Below are positions 39,556-48,936 of a DNA stretch of 64,000 nucleotides, one piece after another; position 1 is the stretch's first letter, and every line of letters begins with the position of its first letter. The notes below the pieces were generated by a model. The model saw nothing but the letters and a program-made list of their open reading frames with translations, was not told the origin of the DNA and searched no databases. This DNA comes from Roseibium polysiphoniae (lineage in GTDB: Bacteria > Pseudomonadota > Alphaproteobacteria > Rhizobiales > Stappiaceae): positions 124,001 to 188,000 of the forward strand of contig NZ_JACYXJ010000003.1 in assembly GCF_014842925.1 (NCBI RefSeq), read 5' to 3'. A program made the translations under genes and the position numbers.

Positions 39556-42500
39556 CTAGACAAACCGGAAGTCGTCCTGATGAAGGTTCGAAACGACCAC
39601 GTTTTGAATGAGGACCGATGTCTCTGCGTCGATCGTGATCGTTGTATCCGTGCCATCATCAGAAGCGGCAGCCAGAACACTCGCTAGATCTGAGAAAACA
39701 CCGCTCTCGAACTCAATCTCATCATCGGATCCCGCTCCGGCGACAAAGTCGGTGATCGTGTCATGTCCTGTGTCACCAAACGAGAATACGAAAGCATCAT
39801 CGCCGTCGCCTCCAACCAGATGGTCCGCGCCAGTCCCTCCGATGAGGCGATCCGCACCAGCGTATCCGTAAAGGGTGTCCGCGCCAGCTTGCCCATTGAT
39901 GGTATTGTCTGCCGCGGACCCCCAAACGACATTATTACCACCACCCATTTCAACGTGCTCGAATGCACCTTGGCCAAGCGAGTATTGGCGATCATCCGTG
40001 CTGGTATAAATCAGCGTGTCGATACCAGCATCACCAGAAAACCAGCTGTCATCCGCATCGGCAAATACGATATCATCGCCATCTCCGCCTTGAAGGCTAT
40101 CAGATCCACTTCCCCCGATCAGCGTATCATTGCCATCATAGGCCTGAATGAAGTCATCGCCAGCCTCGCCATCGAGTATATTGTCGCCTGCAGTGCCGTA
40201 TATTGCGTTGTCGCCGGAGCCGGCCTTCATATGTTCAAAACCACCGTTATCCAGCGCGTAGTCGAAGTCGGCAGTGCTGGTGAAAATGAGTGTGTCTTCG
40301 CCGTCATCTCCGGAAAACCAAACATCATCGGCATCGCCATAGACAGTGTCATCGCCGTCGCCACCCATGAGTGAATCGGACCCAGAGCCGCCGATAAGGG
40401 TATCGTTCCCACCATAGCCGTGGATGACATCATTGCCCCCTTCGCCGTCTATGAGGTTCCCGTCGGCGGTGCCCCAAATTGTATTGTTGCCCGATCCGGC
40501 AGACATGTTCTCAAAGCTACCTTGATTCATGGCGTATTGCCGATCGTCAGTGCCATCGTAGATGAGAGTATCAACACCGTTTCCGCCGTCGAACCATGTA
40601 TCTGCAGCGTCGGCATGGATCGTATCGTTGCCATCCCCACCGTCGATTGAGTCCGCTCCAGCTCCCCCAATTAACGTATCATCGCCAGCCAAACCACTGA
40701 TGGCGTCGTCACCAGCAAGGCCATCAATCAAATCTGCACCACTTGTTCCAGAAAGAGTATCGTTTGAATCAGTCGGCCCTGATACCACCACCTCTACTTC
40801 CAAGGTGTAGGTTCCGATATTGGTGTCTGCACCGCGTGCCTCAGCATCCAGGTAGTAGGTGCCCGAGGTTGTCGGTGTAAACTCGATCAAGGCGTCGAGG
40901 GATCCGTCATGGTCGTCGTTGAAATCAATTTCGACGCCTGCTGCATCGAACAGCGCCAGGAAGGGATCGCTCAAGGTCCCGCCGGATGTGGCGGCACCCC
41001 GCAGGCTGAACTGATAGCTCACGCCTGCTTCCAGTTCGACAGCATACCAGTCATGATCGCCGGCTACGTCAACCGTGCCCGTGATCGAGCCCCCTACTGC
41101 AATGGAACTGGCTGTTGCGATCGTATCGCCGACGTCTGTATCAGCCGGTGTAACAATCAGCTCGAATACGCTTTCTGCAGTTGCGGTGCCGTCCGATACG
41201 ATAACCTTCAACGACAAAGTTCCGTTGAAGTCCTGCGGAGGTGTGCCGGAAAACGCTTGGGTGGCGTCATCGAAGTTGAGCCAGCTCGGCAGTGCCGAAC
41301 CGTCTGCGAGAGCAGCGCTGTAAATCAACGCGTCACCATCAGCATCCGTGAAAGTGCCAGCAGGCACCGCAAACGACCAGGCCGTGTCTTCCGCTGTGGA
41401 TTGGTCCAAGATTGCTGCAGCAACAACAGGCGCGTCGTTCTCAGGCGATATTGTCAGCGTGAAGCTCGCCTCCGCTGTCTCGGAACCATCTGATGCGATC
41501 ACTTTCAGCGATATTGTGCCATTGAAATCTTGCGGAGGTGTGCCGGAAAACGTTTGGGTGGCGTCATCGAAACTCATCCAGCTCGGCAGGTCTGAACCGT
41601 CTGCGAGAGCGGCGCTGTAGCTCAACGCGTCGCCATCGGCATCTGTGAAAGTGCCAGCAGGCACCGCAAACGACCATGCAGTGTCTTCCGTAGTCGATTG
41701 ATCGGAAATCAACGCTGTGACGACAGGAGCATCATTTTCAGCCACCACCGTGAGCGTGAAGTTTGCGTCCACCGTGCCGGTTCCATCCGATGCGGTCACT
41801 TTTAATAATAAAGTTCCATTGAAGTCCTGGGGAGGTGTGCCGGAAAACGCTTGTGTGGCGTCATCGAAGCTGAGCCAGCTCGGCAGTGCCGAACCGTCTG
41901 CGAGAGCAGCGCTGTAGCTCAACGCGTCACCATCGGCATCTATGAAAGTGCCAGCAGGAACTGCAAACGACCATGCAGTGTCTTCCGCAGCGGATTGGTC
42001 CAAGATTGCTGCAGCAACAACAGGTGCATCGTTCTCGGGCGATACCGTCAGCGTGAAGCTCGTCTCCGCTGTCTCAGAACCATCTGATGCAATCACCTTC
42101 AGCGATATTGTGCCGTTGAAATCTTGCGGAGGCGTGCCGGAAAAGGCTTGTGTGGCGCCATCGAAGCTGAGCCAGGATGGAAGAGGATCGCCATTTGCAA
42201 GGCTCGCACTGTAAGTCAGGACATCGCCATCAGCATCAGCGAACGTGCCTGCCGAAACCGCATAGCTCCAGGCGGTGTCTTCCAAAACGGCCTGATCAGC
42301 AATCGCTGTTGCCACGATCGGTGCGTCATTGGTATCACCAACAAGAAGGGTGAAAGTTGTCTCCGCGGCCCCTTGCCGATCATAAGCTGCCACCGTTATT
42401 CCGATGCTTCCATTGAAGTCTACCGGCGGTGTCCCGCTGATGGTGTTTGTGGATTGATCGAAGGACATCCAAAAAGGCAGTAAAGACCCATCAGCCAAGG

Positions 42501-45036
42501 TGGGCTGAATGAAAAGCGTGTCTCCATCCGCGTCGAAGAAAGTATCCGCTGGAACTGTATAGGACCATGGTGTGTTTACCGGCAAGGATTGGGAAGCAAT
42601 TGGAGTGACGACGACTGGCAGGGTGTTGTTCATATCCGCCAGTGCACGGGATTCGATAGCCTGTACGTCCCAGCTCGTTGTAGCTACATAGTCATCCGCA
42701 GCGCCATCATTCAGAAAAACTATTTTCTCAATAGCAGTGGTGTTTCCTAGCGCAAATTGCCCCTCGACAAGGAGGGTTTGCCCGGTCCAGGTATCGGTAA
42801 TAAGCAGGTCCGTCAGATTGGCACCAACTTTTGATAAAATGACATCTTCTTCTAGAAGATAATAGATCTCCAGTATGTCGAAATCAGATGAGAGGCCCGC
42901 GTCAGATATCGTGTCGGATCCAGTGTCGTATTCGAATTTGTAAGTATCCGATCCGATTCCACCGTCTAAAATATCGTCCCCTATGCCGCCAACGAGAACA
43001 TCATTTCCCGCCCCCCCAGAAACTTGATCATCGCCAAGGCCTCCGAACACTTGGTCATCGCCGACTCCGCCATCTAAGACATCGTTGTCCCTGCCACCAT
43101 CGAGAATATCACTCCCTTCGCCGCCGGAGACTACATCGTCACCGCGGCCTCCGGACAATTGGTCATCTCCAGCTCCGCCGTCTAAGGTGTCATTGTCATT
43201 TTCGCCCTTAAGGCTATCGGACGCCGCCGTTCCAATGATAATGTCATCACCGTCCCCCCCGGAGTAATCAGCGCCTTCGCCTCCAGGACCTGCCTGCAGG
43301 TCTGGAGCATCATTTCCGCTGGTCCCGTTGATTGCAGGCAGGGTCGCATAAATATTGAAATCGCCCCAACTGAAGTTCTCGACTGCGAAAGCAGCATGAT
43401 ACCCGGACCAATGGGCGGATATATCTCCTCCAAACTCTGACCCTGTATAAAATACAAACCCGTAGAGCTTGCTAGTAGAAGAGTCTAAATACAAAATATT
43501 TCCACCAGCAGTGTAATAGTCTAAGCCATGGGTAGATTTTGCTGTGTAAATGAGATTGCTAAACTCATCAACTCGATGATCCTTTGTTGCTGTTTGCCCG
43601 TCATGGTCGTAGGAGAGCGACTTTGAAAAAATTTGCCCATTGCCATCGCTGTCGGAAATAACATCTACATTTTGATACAGGGATAAATCAAATTTTTGCG
43701 GATCTCGTCCAACATCAACGTAACTGGTGAGAATGACATCGAAAAACGAATATCCTCCCGAGGCAGATCCCGGAGTTTCCCAATTGCGTTGATCCTCTAC
43801 AACGTCCAAGCGCTGATAAAAGAGATAGCTGTCAAGACCTTCGCCACCTTCCAGACGATCCTGGATTTCATCATCAAAGTAAGATGGTGTATTTTGAAAA
43901 AATACGTCACTTACATTTTGACCTCCAAGCTGACTTCCGGCAACTCCGCCGATAAGCGTGTCGCCACCTGTGCCTCCAAACAAAGCATCCTGTTTGTCAG
44001 TGCCAATAACAGTGTCATGTCCGCCGCCAGCAACGTATACAATTCCATTTGTCGTCTTATTATGTTGAGGAAGGTCGAAAGTATAAACTAACGGCCAAAC
44101 AGCCCCAATATCTGCGGTTTCGTCCGTAACATCGTATCCGCGTGTCGTTGTATAGCTGTGCAGATCGTCACTACCGCTTGTGCCGTAGACGATCATCTTG
44201 TCGCTCAATGTAGTAGAGGTAATGCCATCTTCAAACAAATCATCAAATAAATCCTGAATTTCATCTTTTAACAGTGATTGATTATCAAAGCTATACTCAA
44301 AAACGCTGTAGTATTGGTCTGTCATTTGCTGATCAGCAAGATAATCTGTGTAGGTATATGTTTTTGCGGTGAGTCCACCTTCTTTGAATACAAGCTCTAC
44401 AGTTCGACCAATTCCCGAAGGATCTATCGCGCGTTCGGAAGTTTCTTGGGTTAGCTCTGTGGACCCGTCGCTGGACTTGAAATCAAAGTTTTCAGGATCG
44501 TAACTGCCTTGCCCTTGGTTTTCTCGGCGCGGTTCCAGATAAAAATTTTCTAGACGCATCGTATATGGATGGCTTGCTCCGGGAGCATTGTTCTTTTCAA
44601 TTACAAACTTTGCATCATTGTTGATTTGAAAGGCAGTGTTACCCCAGATAAAGACCCGCTCGCCGTAGTTGCCAACCCCATCGTTCCAATCTTTTTGATC
44701 AACAGAAAGACCGTAGCTTGAAAACCCAAGAAAGCTAGCGATTTCGCTCTTATTCAATTCTACTCTGTCTGTGCCATCACCTGAGTAGAACGACGTAAAT
44801 ACTTCATTTGCCTCGGCGACGTCGAATGTCATGAATGTACTGATCAAATCAATATTCGACGCGAGTGCAAATCTTCCGGGACCATCCGGTCCGGTCATAT
44901 AGTCGATAACTTGAACTTGAATGTCAGTGTCGACGTTGTCAGCTCGTATCAAAGTTTCACTTGAAAAGTCTCCAGGAAGGCTTGTAGAACCGTAGAGATA
45001 TTGGGAAATCACTTGAGAAATATTTGGAAGTGACAT
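39556..45036 (-). CDS. Large RTX protein with Ig/cadherin-like repeats, type I secretion substrate
   Basis: This 1826-residue acidic protein can be divided as follows. Residues 1-570 are a unique N-terminal region (GC-poor DNA, no family recognised) with a few RTX-like nonapeptides near 320-370. Residues 570-800 are RTX Ca2+-binding nonapeptides (GGDGDDIIIGTAASDSLKGE) and a haemolysin-related domain. Residues 800-1295 hold five ~99-residue Ig/cadherin-like repeats (TFTDADGDALSYSAALADGS). Residues 1295-1415 form a PPC-type beta domain, and 1420-1760 further RTX repeats. The C-terminus ends in DDFRFV, a typical uncleaved secretion signal. It should fold with calcium outside the cell, as an adhesin, surface-layer or enzyme-bearing protein. 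No catalytic motif is evident. Confidence 0.93.
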   Translation of the reverse strand: MSLPNISQVISQYLYGSTSLPGDFSSETLIRADNVDTDIQVQVIDYMTGPDGPGRFALASNIDLISTFMTFDVAEANEVFTSFYSGDGTDRVELNKSEIASFLGFSSYGLSVDQKDWNDGVGNYGERVFIWGNTAFQINNDAKFVIEKNNAPGASHPYTMRLENFYLEPRRENQGQGSYDPENFDFKSSDGSTELTQETSERAIDPSGIGRTVELVFKEGGLTAKTYTYTDYLADQQMTDQYYSVFEYSFDNQSLLKDEIQDLFDDLFEDGITSTTLSDKMIVYGTSGSDDLHSYTTTRGYDVTDETADIGAVWPLVYTFDLPQHNKTTNGIVYVAGGGHDTVIGTDKQDALFGGTGGDTLIGGVAGSQLGGQNVSDVFFQNTPSYFDDEIQDRLEGGEGLDSYLFYQRLDVVEDQRNWETPGSASGGYSFFDVILTSYVDVGRDPQKFDLSLYQNVDVISDSDGNGQIFSKSLSYDHDGQTATKDHRVDEFSNLIYTAKSTHGLDYYTAGGNILYLDSSTSKLYGFVFYTGSEFGGDISAHWSGYHAAFAVENFSWGDFNIYATLPAINGTSGNDAPDLQAGPGGEGADYSGGDGDDIIIGTAASDSLKGENDNDTLDGGAGDDQLSGGRGDDVVSGGEGSDILDGGRDNDVLDGGVGDDQVFGGLGDDQVSGGAGNDVLVGGIGDDILDGGIGSDTYKFEYDTGSDTISDAGLSSDFDILEIYYLLEEDVILSKVGANLTDLLITDTWTGQTLLVEGQFALGNTTAIEKIVFLNDGAADDYVATTSWDVQAIESRALADMNNTLPVVVTPIASQSLPVNTPWSYTVPADTFFDADGDTLFIQPTLADGSLLPFWMSFDQSTNTISGTPPVDFNGSIGITVAAYDRQGAAETTFTLLVGDTNDAPIVATAIADQAVLEDTAWSYAVSAGTFADADGDVLTYSASLANGDPLPSWLSFDGATQAFSGTPPQDFNGTISLKVIASDGSETAETSFTLTVSPENDAPVVAAAILDQSAAEDTAWSFAVPAGTFIDADGDALSYSAALADGSALPSWLSFDDATQAFSGTPPQDFNGTLLLKVTASDGTGTVDANFTLTVVAENDAPVVTALISDQSTTEDTAWSFAVPAGTFTDADGDALSYSAALADGSDLPSWMSFDDATQTFSGTPPQDFNGTISLKVIASDGSETAEASFTLTISPENDAPVVAAAILDQSTAEDTAWSFAVPAGTFTDADGDALIYSAALADGSALPSWLNFDDATQAFSGTPPQDFNGTLSLKVIVSDGTATAESVFELIVTPADTDVGDTIATASSIAVGGSITGTVDVAGDHDWYAVELEAGVSYQFSLRGAATSGGTLSDPFLALFDAAGVEIDFNDDHDGSLDALIEFTPTTSGTYYLDAEARGADTNIGTYTLEVEVVVSGPTDSNDTLSGTSGADLIDGLAGDDAISGLAGDDTLIGGAGADSIDGGDGNDTIHADAADTWFDGGNGVDTLIYDGTDDRQYAMNQGSFENMSAGSGNNTIWGTADGNLIDGEGGNDVIHGYGGNDTLIGGSGSDSLMGGDGDDTVYGDADDVWFSGDDGEDTLIFTSTADFDYALDNGGFEHMKAGSGDNAIYGTAGDNILDGEAGDDFIQAYDGNDTLIGGSGSDSLQGGDGDDIVFADADDSWFSGDAGIDTLIYTSTDDRQYSLGQGAFEHVEMGGGNNVVWGSAADNTINGQAGADTLYGYAGADRLIGGTGADHLVGGDGDDAFVFSFGDTGHDTITDFVAGAGSDDEIEFESGVFSDLASVLAAASDDGTDTTITIDAETSVLIQNVVVSNLHQDDFRFV
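41150..42640. repeat. Five tandem 297-bp repeats inside the RTX gene
   Basis: The anchor TTGAA...GGAGGTGTGCCGG recurs at 41225, 41522, 41819, 42116 and 42413, exactly 297 bp (99 codons) apart. The central units are nearly identical in DNA, which points to recent duplication or gene conversion. Confidence 0.9.
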
Positions 45037-45039
45037 TCG

Positions 45040-45507
45040 CTACTGATCCTTTGAATAACTAAAAATTTGGTAAGATGTGTCGATCACCCGGACACGAGAG
45101 AAAACCGGGAAATCTGTCTTGATCTGGCCATCCTTCAGGTATCGGATGTGCACGTCTATGCCGACAAAACCACACTGCCGCTCGAGGAAGCGGGATAAAA
45201 CAGAAAGCGGTTTTCCATCGACCTCAACCGGGTAGTATCGGCAGCAATCTGGATATTTTTCGAGATATTCTTCTGCACTAGACGCATGCACTTTCGGGTA
45301 ATTTTCATAGGTGCCATCCTGTCCCGGAATGGCAACGGTGCCCGCTCCACCAGTGTCAAGATAGTGCTCAATAGCCTTCAGGAAAATTTTGTTTTCGTCG
45401 AGTTCTTTACAAAGTGTGTTGACGTGAAGAACCTGCTGGACAATCCCAACGGACATCAAAGTGACCGCGGTCAGACCCAGGACAAGTCTCAATCGTTTTG
45501 AAGTCAT
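45040..45507 (-). CDS. Small membrane-anchored or exported protein, operon partner of the RTX gene
   Basis: The 155-residue product begins with a basic residue patch and a hydrophobic helix (LRLVLGLTAVTLMSVGIVQQ, about residues 6-25) without an obvious cleavage site, then a polar domain with four cysteines (one in NTLCKEL, CC in YPDCCRYYP, one in ERQCGF). Its stop is three bases before the RTX start codon, so the two are co-translated. A role in maturation or surface display of the RTX protein is plausible from position alone. I recognise no family. Confidence 0.75.
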   Translation of the reverse strand: MTSKRLRLVLGLTAVTLMSVGIVQQVLHVNTLCKELDENKIFLKAIEHYLDTGGAGTVAIPGQDGTYENYPKVHASSAEEYLEKYPDCCRYYPVEVDGKPLSVLSRFLERQCGFVGIDVHIRYLKDGQIKTDFPVFSRVRVIDTSYQIFSYSKDQ

Positions 45508-46073
45508 AAGCTAACCAAGTTTGTTCGCATGCGTTTGCCTGTCCAAAAAAGTTTATCGCGTCCCGGCGGATTTGGGACCAGCGCCTGACCTTTAAGGCTA
45601 CAAGAGATTTACCTGACGCCAGCAAGCAACGCGACAACGGAGCAAGATATCGCCAGCCCCTGGACGACACGTCCGGCTTCAGGTTTGCCATCCACGTCGT
45701 CAGACACATCAAGCCTGTAACGAACGACAGACGCCGGTACGAACCAGGACCCACCGGCCCCAGATTACCGCGCAAACGCTCAAAAGGACAATGAAGCTAC
45801 GCTCAAGGCGACCACCTATGTTCTTCACGGAAAGCCGACTTTCTGCCGCGCAGAATGCAGTTCGATGGTCACTAGCTCTGCCCACAATAACACCGCTCGC
45901 CACAAGTCTGAAAACGGGCCTAAACGAGATTCAAGGTTTCGACATTTCCAAGAGAAACTTTCAGAAATAGCTCATAATTGCAATGGCAAAAATATCAATC
46001 TTTGCGTGCCATCTCAAAATAGTGCAGAGACACGCCGAAAATTAATTATGTATGCGTAATCAGCGCGTTCATC
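45508..46073. other. Intergenic region holding the first copy of the 134-bp repeat
   Basis: No convincing gene. The promoter of the RTX operon should be here (minus strand). The right quarter is the repeat at 45938-46071. Confidence 0.4.
45938..46071. repeat. 134-bp direct repeat, copy 1
   Basis: It runs from TTCGACATTTCCAAGAGAAA to GTTCA and matches copy 2 at 46944-47076 at roughly 87% of positions with the same orientation. It contains ATAATTGCAATG (45974-45985), which recurs inverted at 54182-54193. It lies immediately 3' of the 257-residue gene's stop codon. Confidence 0.85.
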
Positions 46074-46847
46074 TTACCTTGCGACTTCCCACTGCATAAG
46101 AAGGCCCTCAAGGGTGCCGATAATCTCTGCGTGCAAACCAACGGCGTCGAGCGGCAGAGAAAGCAGTCCGGAAAGCTCCCAATTTCTTAGATCAAAAATT
46201 ACCGAGCACATGCGTCGTCGATCAGTTTCCTTTTCATTTACACATCTGTAAAAAAAATGATAATCCTCATTTGAGTAATAATAATCAACCATTAGGCGCG
46301 TTTCCTCCAGAAGATAGACATTAATACCATCTTTATATTCTGGCTTTTCATTCATTCTATTTAATGTGCTTCTGTAGCTTAGTTCTGGATCGTATCTCCT
46401 TTTCAAACTATCTGCGTAATACTGCATTGAGTCCACAAATATGAGCCATTCATTGGGTTTCGGATCAGGGTGTGATTCATCTGGCGGTTGGAAGGGTTTA
46501 CGTATGGAGTGATTTTTGTCGGGAGCCTTTCCATCAGGTATCCAGAATTGTATGGGCAAATTTGGATGCTCGCGGTGGCAACTTTTCATATCGGGCGAGG
46601 GGCGGCCCTTAAAATATTTCCACGGCACTGCGAAGCGGTGCGGTCCGAGGTCGACTAGAAAAAGCCTTGAAGGATCCAGTGACTTGCGCCCGTACCCGAC
46701 GGGCGGCTCGGGTGGTTTGACACATGGAACATCTATTTTTGCCAGATCCTCCGCGGACAATGCATGGGCATGCTGCGTTGATGTGCCAAGAGCCAGCCAA
46801 AAGAGGCCGAGCAATATTTTCAAAGCTTGAAGTTGCCTGATGCTCAT
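46074..46847 (-). CDS. Exported protein of unknown function, framed by direct repeats
   Basis: The 257-residue product has a signal peptide (ALKILLGLFWLALGTSTQHA, cleavage near HALS) and a soluble mature domain with scattered aromatic and charged residues. One stretch, LFLVDLGPHRFAVPWKYFKG, looks like a beta-rich fold, and VCVKPPEPP-like prolines follow the signal. I recognise no family. Base composition is AT-rich compared with the core genome. It sits between the two copies of a 134-bp repeat, as if it were cargo or had been inserted, and is transcribed toward the RTX operon. Confidence 0.7.
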   Translation of the reverse strand: MSIRQLQALKILLGLFWLALGTSTQHAHALSAEDLAKIDVPCVKPPEPPVGYGRKSLDPSRLFLVDLGPHRFAVPWKYFKGRPSPDMKSCHREHPNLPIQFWIPDGKAPDKNHSIRKPFQPPDESHPDPKPNEWLIFVDSMQYYADSLKRRYDPELSYRSTLNRMNEKPEYKDGINVYLLEETRLMVDYYYSNEDYHFFYRCVNEKETDRRRMCSVIFDLRNWELSGLLSLPLDAVGLHAEIIGTLEGLLMQWEVAR

Positions 46848-46943
46848 TCCGCTATCGTCTTCATCTCAATAGGCCTCATTCTTCGTGCTGGCGCACGCCC
46901 TTCTGGGCGCATGGCAAGGCGTATGCGTCACATCCCCTCATAC

Positions 46944-47076
46944 TTCGACATTTCCAAGAGAAATTTTTAGAAATCCTGCATAATTGCAATGGTGAAAATA
47001 TCAATCTTTGCGTGCTAATTCAAAATGGCGCAGAGATCCGCTGAAAATTAATTATGTATGCGTAATCAGCACGTTC
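46944..47076. repeat. 134-bp direct repeat, copy 2 (candidate end of the Mu-like element)
   Basis: It is the second copy of the sequence at 45938-46071, same orientation. Its core TTGCAATGGTGAAAATATCAATC aligns with the inverse complement of 54160-54193, matching about 20 of 27 positions plus a perfect 12-mer. Confidence 0.8.
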
Positions 47077-47751
47077 ACCGAACTGACATACTCATATCGA
47101 ACCGGCATCGATAGGTTCTCGGAATAGAACACCTAATCAATAGACACATCCAATCTCCGCGGGCTCTGAGGTCGCCGAAAAGTCAAGAATCCAAGGAGGA
47201 TGGAACAAGAGGCGCTGGGGTGCCAGCGCGCTCCCATGATCGGAAATGTGTGACCCAAACGAGGAAAGTGATTTTCGAAGGGCTTCGATCAATGAGGCGC
47301 AGAGACGACACTGAACGGTTGAACTCATCATGCTTAGACTGGCGCGGCACAAGAGTAATCCTCGATGTCTCAACACAATCGATTTTGATACGTCTTAAAA
47401 CACGCCAGAATGCGCGCTGGTGGTTTCTGGCGACGGAAGTGCCAACGCCCCCTTCAATGCCCTCCACGCCCATATTTTCGTTTCCGCATATCGGCCAGAT
47501 TTTCGCGATAGCAATGATACCAATTTCGTCGGAATAGGCTTTTCGGCAAAATGCTTGAAGTCAAACGGCGGATGTAGCTGACGCCGGTTGACGCTTTCAG
47601 CAATTTGGCTAGCTTCAGTTTCCTCCATGCGAGAGTGGGCCGGCAATGCTATTTTCCACCCAGATGACCATCGACGATCGCATCCCTTGTCGCCGTCTAG
47701 ATAGATACCCGTTTGGAAGCAGCTTATTACCAAGTACGGATTTTCCTACAG

Positions 47752-47812
47752 GAAAGACTTGCTCAGAAACGCCTCTTTTCCGTTAGTCTACGCGTTTCTG
47801 AGCAAGTCTTTC
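47752..47812 (-). terminator. Perfect 21-bp inverted repeat after muB
   Basis: The arm beginning GAAAGACTTGCTCAGAAACG (47752-47772) and its exact complement (47792-47812) enclose a 19-base loop, 18 bases beyond the muB stop. No U run follows, so it may be a factor-assisted terminator, an mRNA-stabilising hairpin or a protein-binding site. Confidence 0.6.
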
Positions 47813-47829
47813 GCATTCACCTAGGCCGC

Positions 47830-48900
47830 TCATGTTACGTCCTCCACGTCCCGGTTTTTCCAGGCTGCCTGGATGTGCCCGACCTGGAGGGGCTCGCCAT
47901 TGCCCATGGCAATCATCGTGGCCAGCTTCATGGTCTTGTCGATCTGGCGCAGGGCACCGCCCTTCATTCCGATGCCGATCAGAAGCTTGATGCAATCGGG
48001 GTCGCTGACATTCCAGCCGGAGATGAAGGTGCGCAGATCGCTCACCCGTGGTTTTTCGCGCTTGAGCCTTTTGCCAAGACGGCTTTTCAGCTGGGCATAG
48101 GATGGTCCGTCGTTCTTCTTGGTAAAGCGCCCATAGACTTCGTTGTTGCCGACAAGCGCCACGCCGCACTTGTGAACATCTACAAAGTGCCTGAGCTGAT
48201 TGATGGCATCATCGACCAGGTTCTGAGCCTCATCGACAATCAGAAGCGACCCGTTGCCAATGCGCTGCAGCTTGCGCCCGATGGCGCGGGTGAGCTTCGC
48301 CGGATTGTGTTCTATGACGTCCAGTTCTGCGGCCAGCTCCACCAGCATGCCATGGACGGTTTTCGTCTGAGGTGAGACGGTTGCCAGATACGCGTGCGGG
48401 CGGGTGGCGCAATAGTGCCGGCAGGCCTCGGTTTTGCCTGTGCCGGCCCCTTGCGTGATCATGACAAGATCGGAGGTCATCTGCGCCCATGAGAGCGTTT
48501 CGATGATTTCCTGGGACATCTGCATCTTCATGAAGCCGGGAGAGGCGGGGATTTGCGAACAGATGTCAGCCTGTTCTTCAATGGCATCCAGCCATTTGCC
48601 GACCGCCAGGTTCTGGTTGTCCAGTCGCCCGGAGTATTTGCCTGAATACCAGGTCGAGAAGGTTCCGCTCGGCATGCCGATCCGGCGGGCAACTTCGCCC
48701 ATGGACCAGCCATTTGCACGGGCGACCTCGATCACCCGGTCGACGAGGCCCCACCAAAGGTCGATGTCATGGGTTGTGCGGTTCGTGCCGAGGTCCGGGC
48801 CGGTGACCGGACGCTCCCAGCTGGTTTTGCGGAAGGGTGCAGCGCCAGACCTGGCAACATCCGGGGAGCTGCTCCCGGAAACTGGGGAATGTGTGTTCAT
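47830..48900 (-). CDS. Mu-type transposition ATPase B (target-DNA activator)
   Basis: The start is ATG 48900 with AAGGGA upstream (356 residues). The N-terminal quarter has an HTH (VARRIGMPSGTFSTWYSGKY) like the DNA-binding part of MuB. The AAA+ domain has Walker A ITQGAGTGKTEACRHY and Walker B NGSLLIVDEAQNLVDD, and a C-terminal DNA-binding region follows. MuB binds DNA as an ATP-dependent filament, selects the target and activates the transposase. It is directly downstream of the transposase gene (36 bases). Confidence 0.9.
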   Translation of the reverse strand: MNTHSPVSGSSSPDVARSGAAPFRKTSWERPVTGPDLGTNRTTHDIDLWWGLVDRVIEVARANGWSMGEVARRIGMPSGTFSTWYSGKYSGRLDNQNLAVGKWLDAIEEQADICSQIPASPGFMKMQMSQEIIETLSWAQMTSDLVMITQGAGTGKTEACRHYCATRPHAYLATVSPQTKTVHGMLVELAAELDVIEHNPAKLTRAIGRKLQRIGNGSLLIVDEAQNLVDDAINQLRHFVDVHKCGVALVGNNEVYGRFTKKNDGPSYAQLKSRLGKRLKREKPRVSDLRTFISGWNVSDPDCIKLLIGIGMKGGALRQIDKTMKLATMIAMGNGEPLQVGHIQAAWKNRDVEDVT

Positions 48901-48936
48901 CAACTGGTCCCTTAACGTTCGCCGGACCGTGTCCGG

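Larger units (their letters stand above)
46848..47829. other. Gene-poor stretch beside the Mu-like module
   Basis: Nearly 1 kb with no supported gene. It contains repeat copy 2 (46944-47076) and the hairpin at 47752-47812. Frames of 79-112 residues at 47137-47733 on either strand resemble nothing I know and have no good ribosome sites. Confidence 0.4.

Noticed and set aside
45938-47076. The two 134-bp repeats considered as integron attC sites
   Set aside because: They lack the imperfect palindrome and the GTTRRRY core of attC, and no integron integrase is present.
47183-47733. Frames of 96 and 112 codons beside repeat copy 2
   Set aside because: No motif, no ribosome site and no similarity to transposases that I can see; probably chance openings or decayed sequence.
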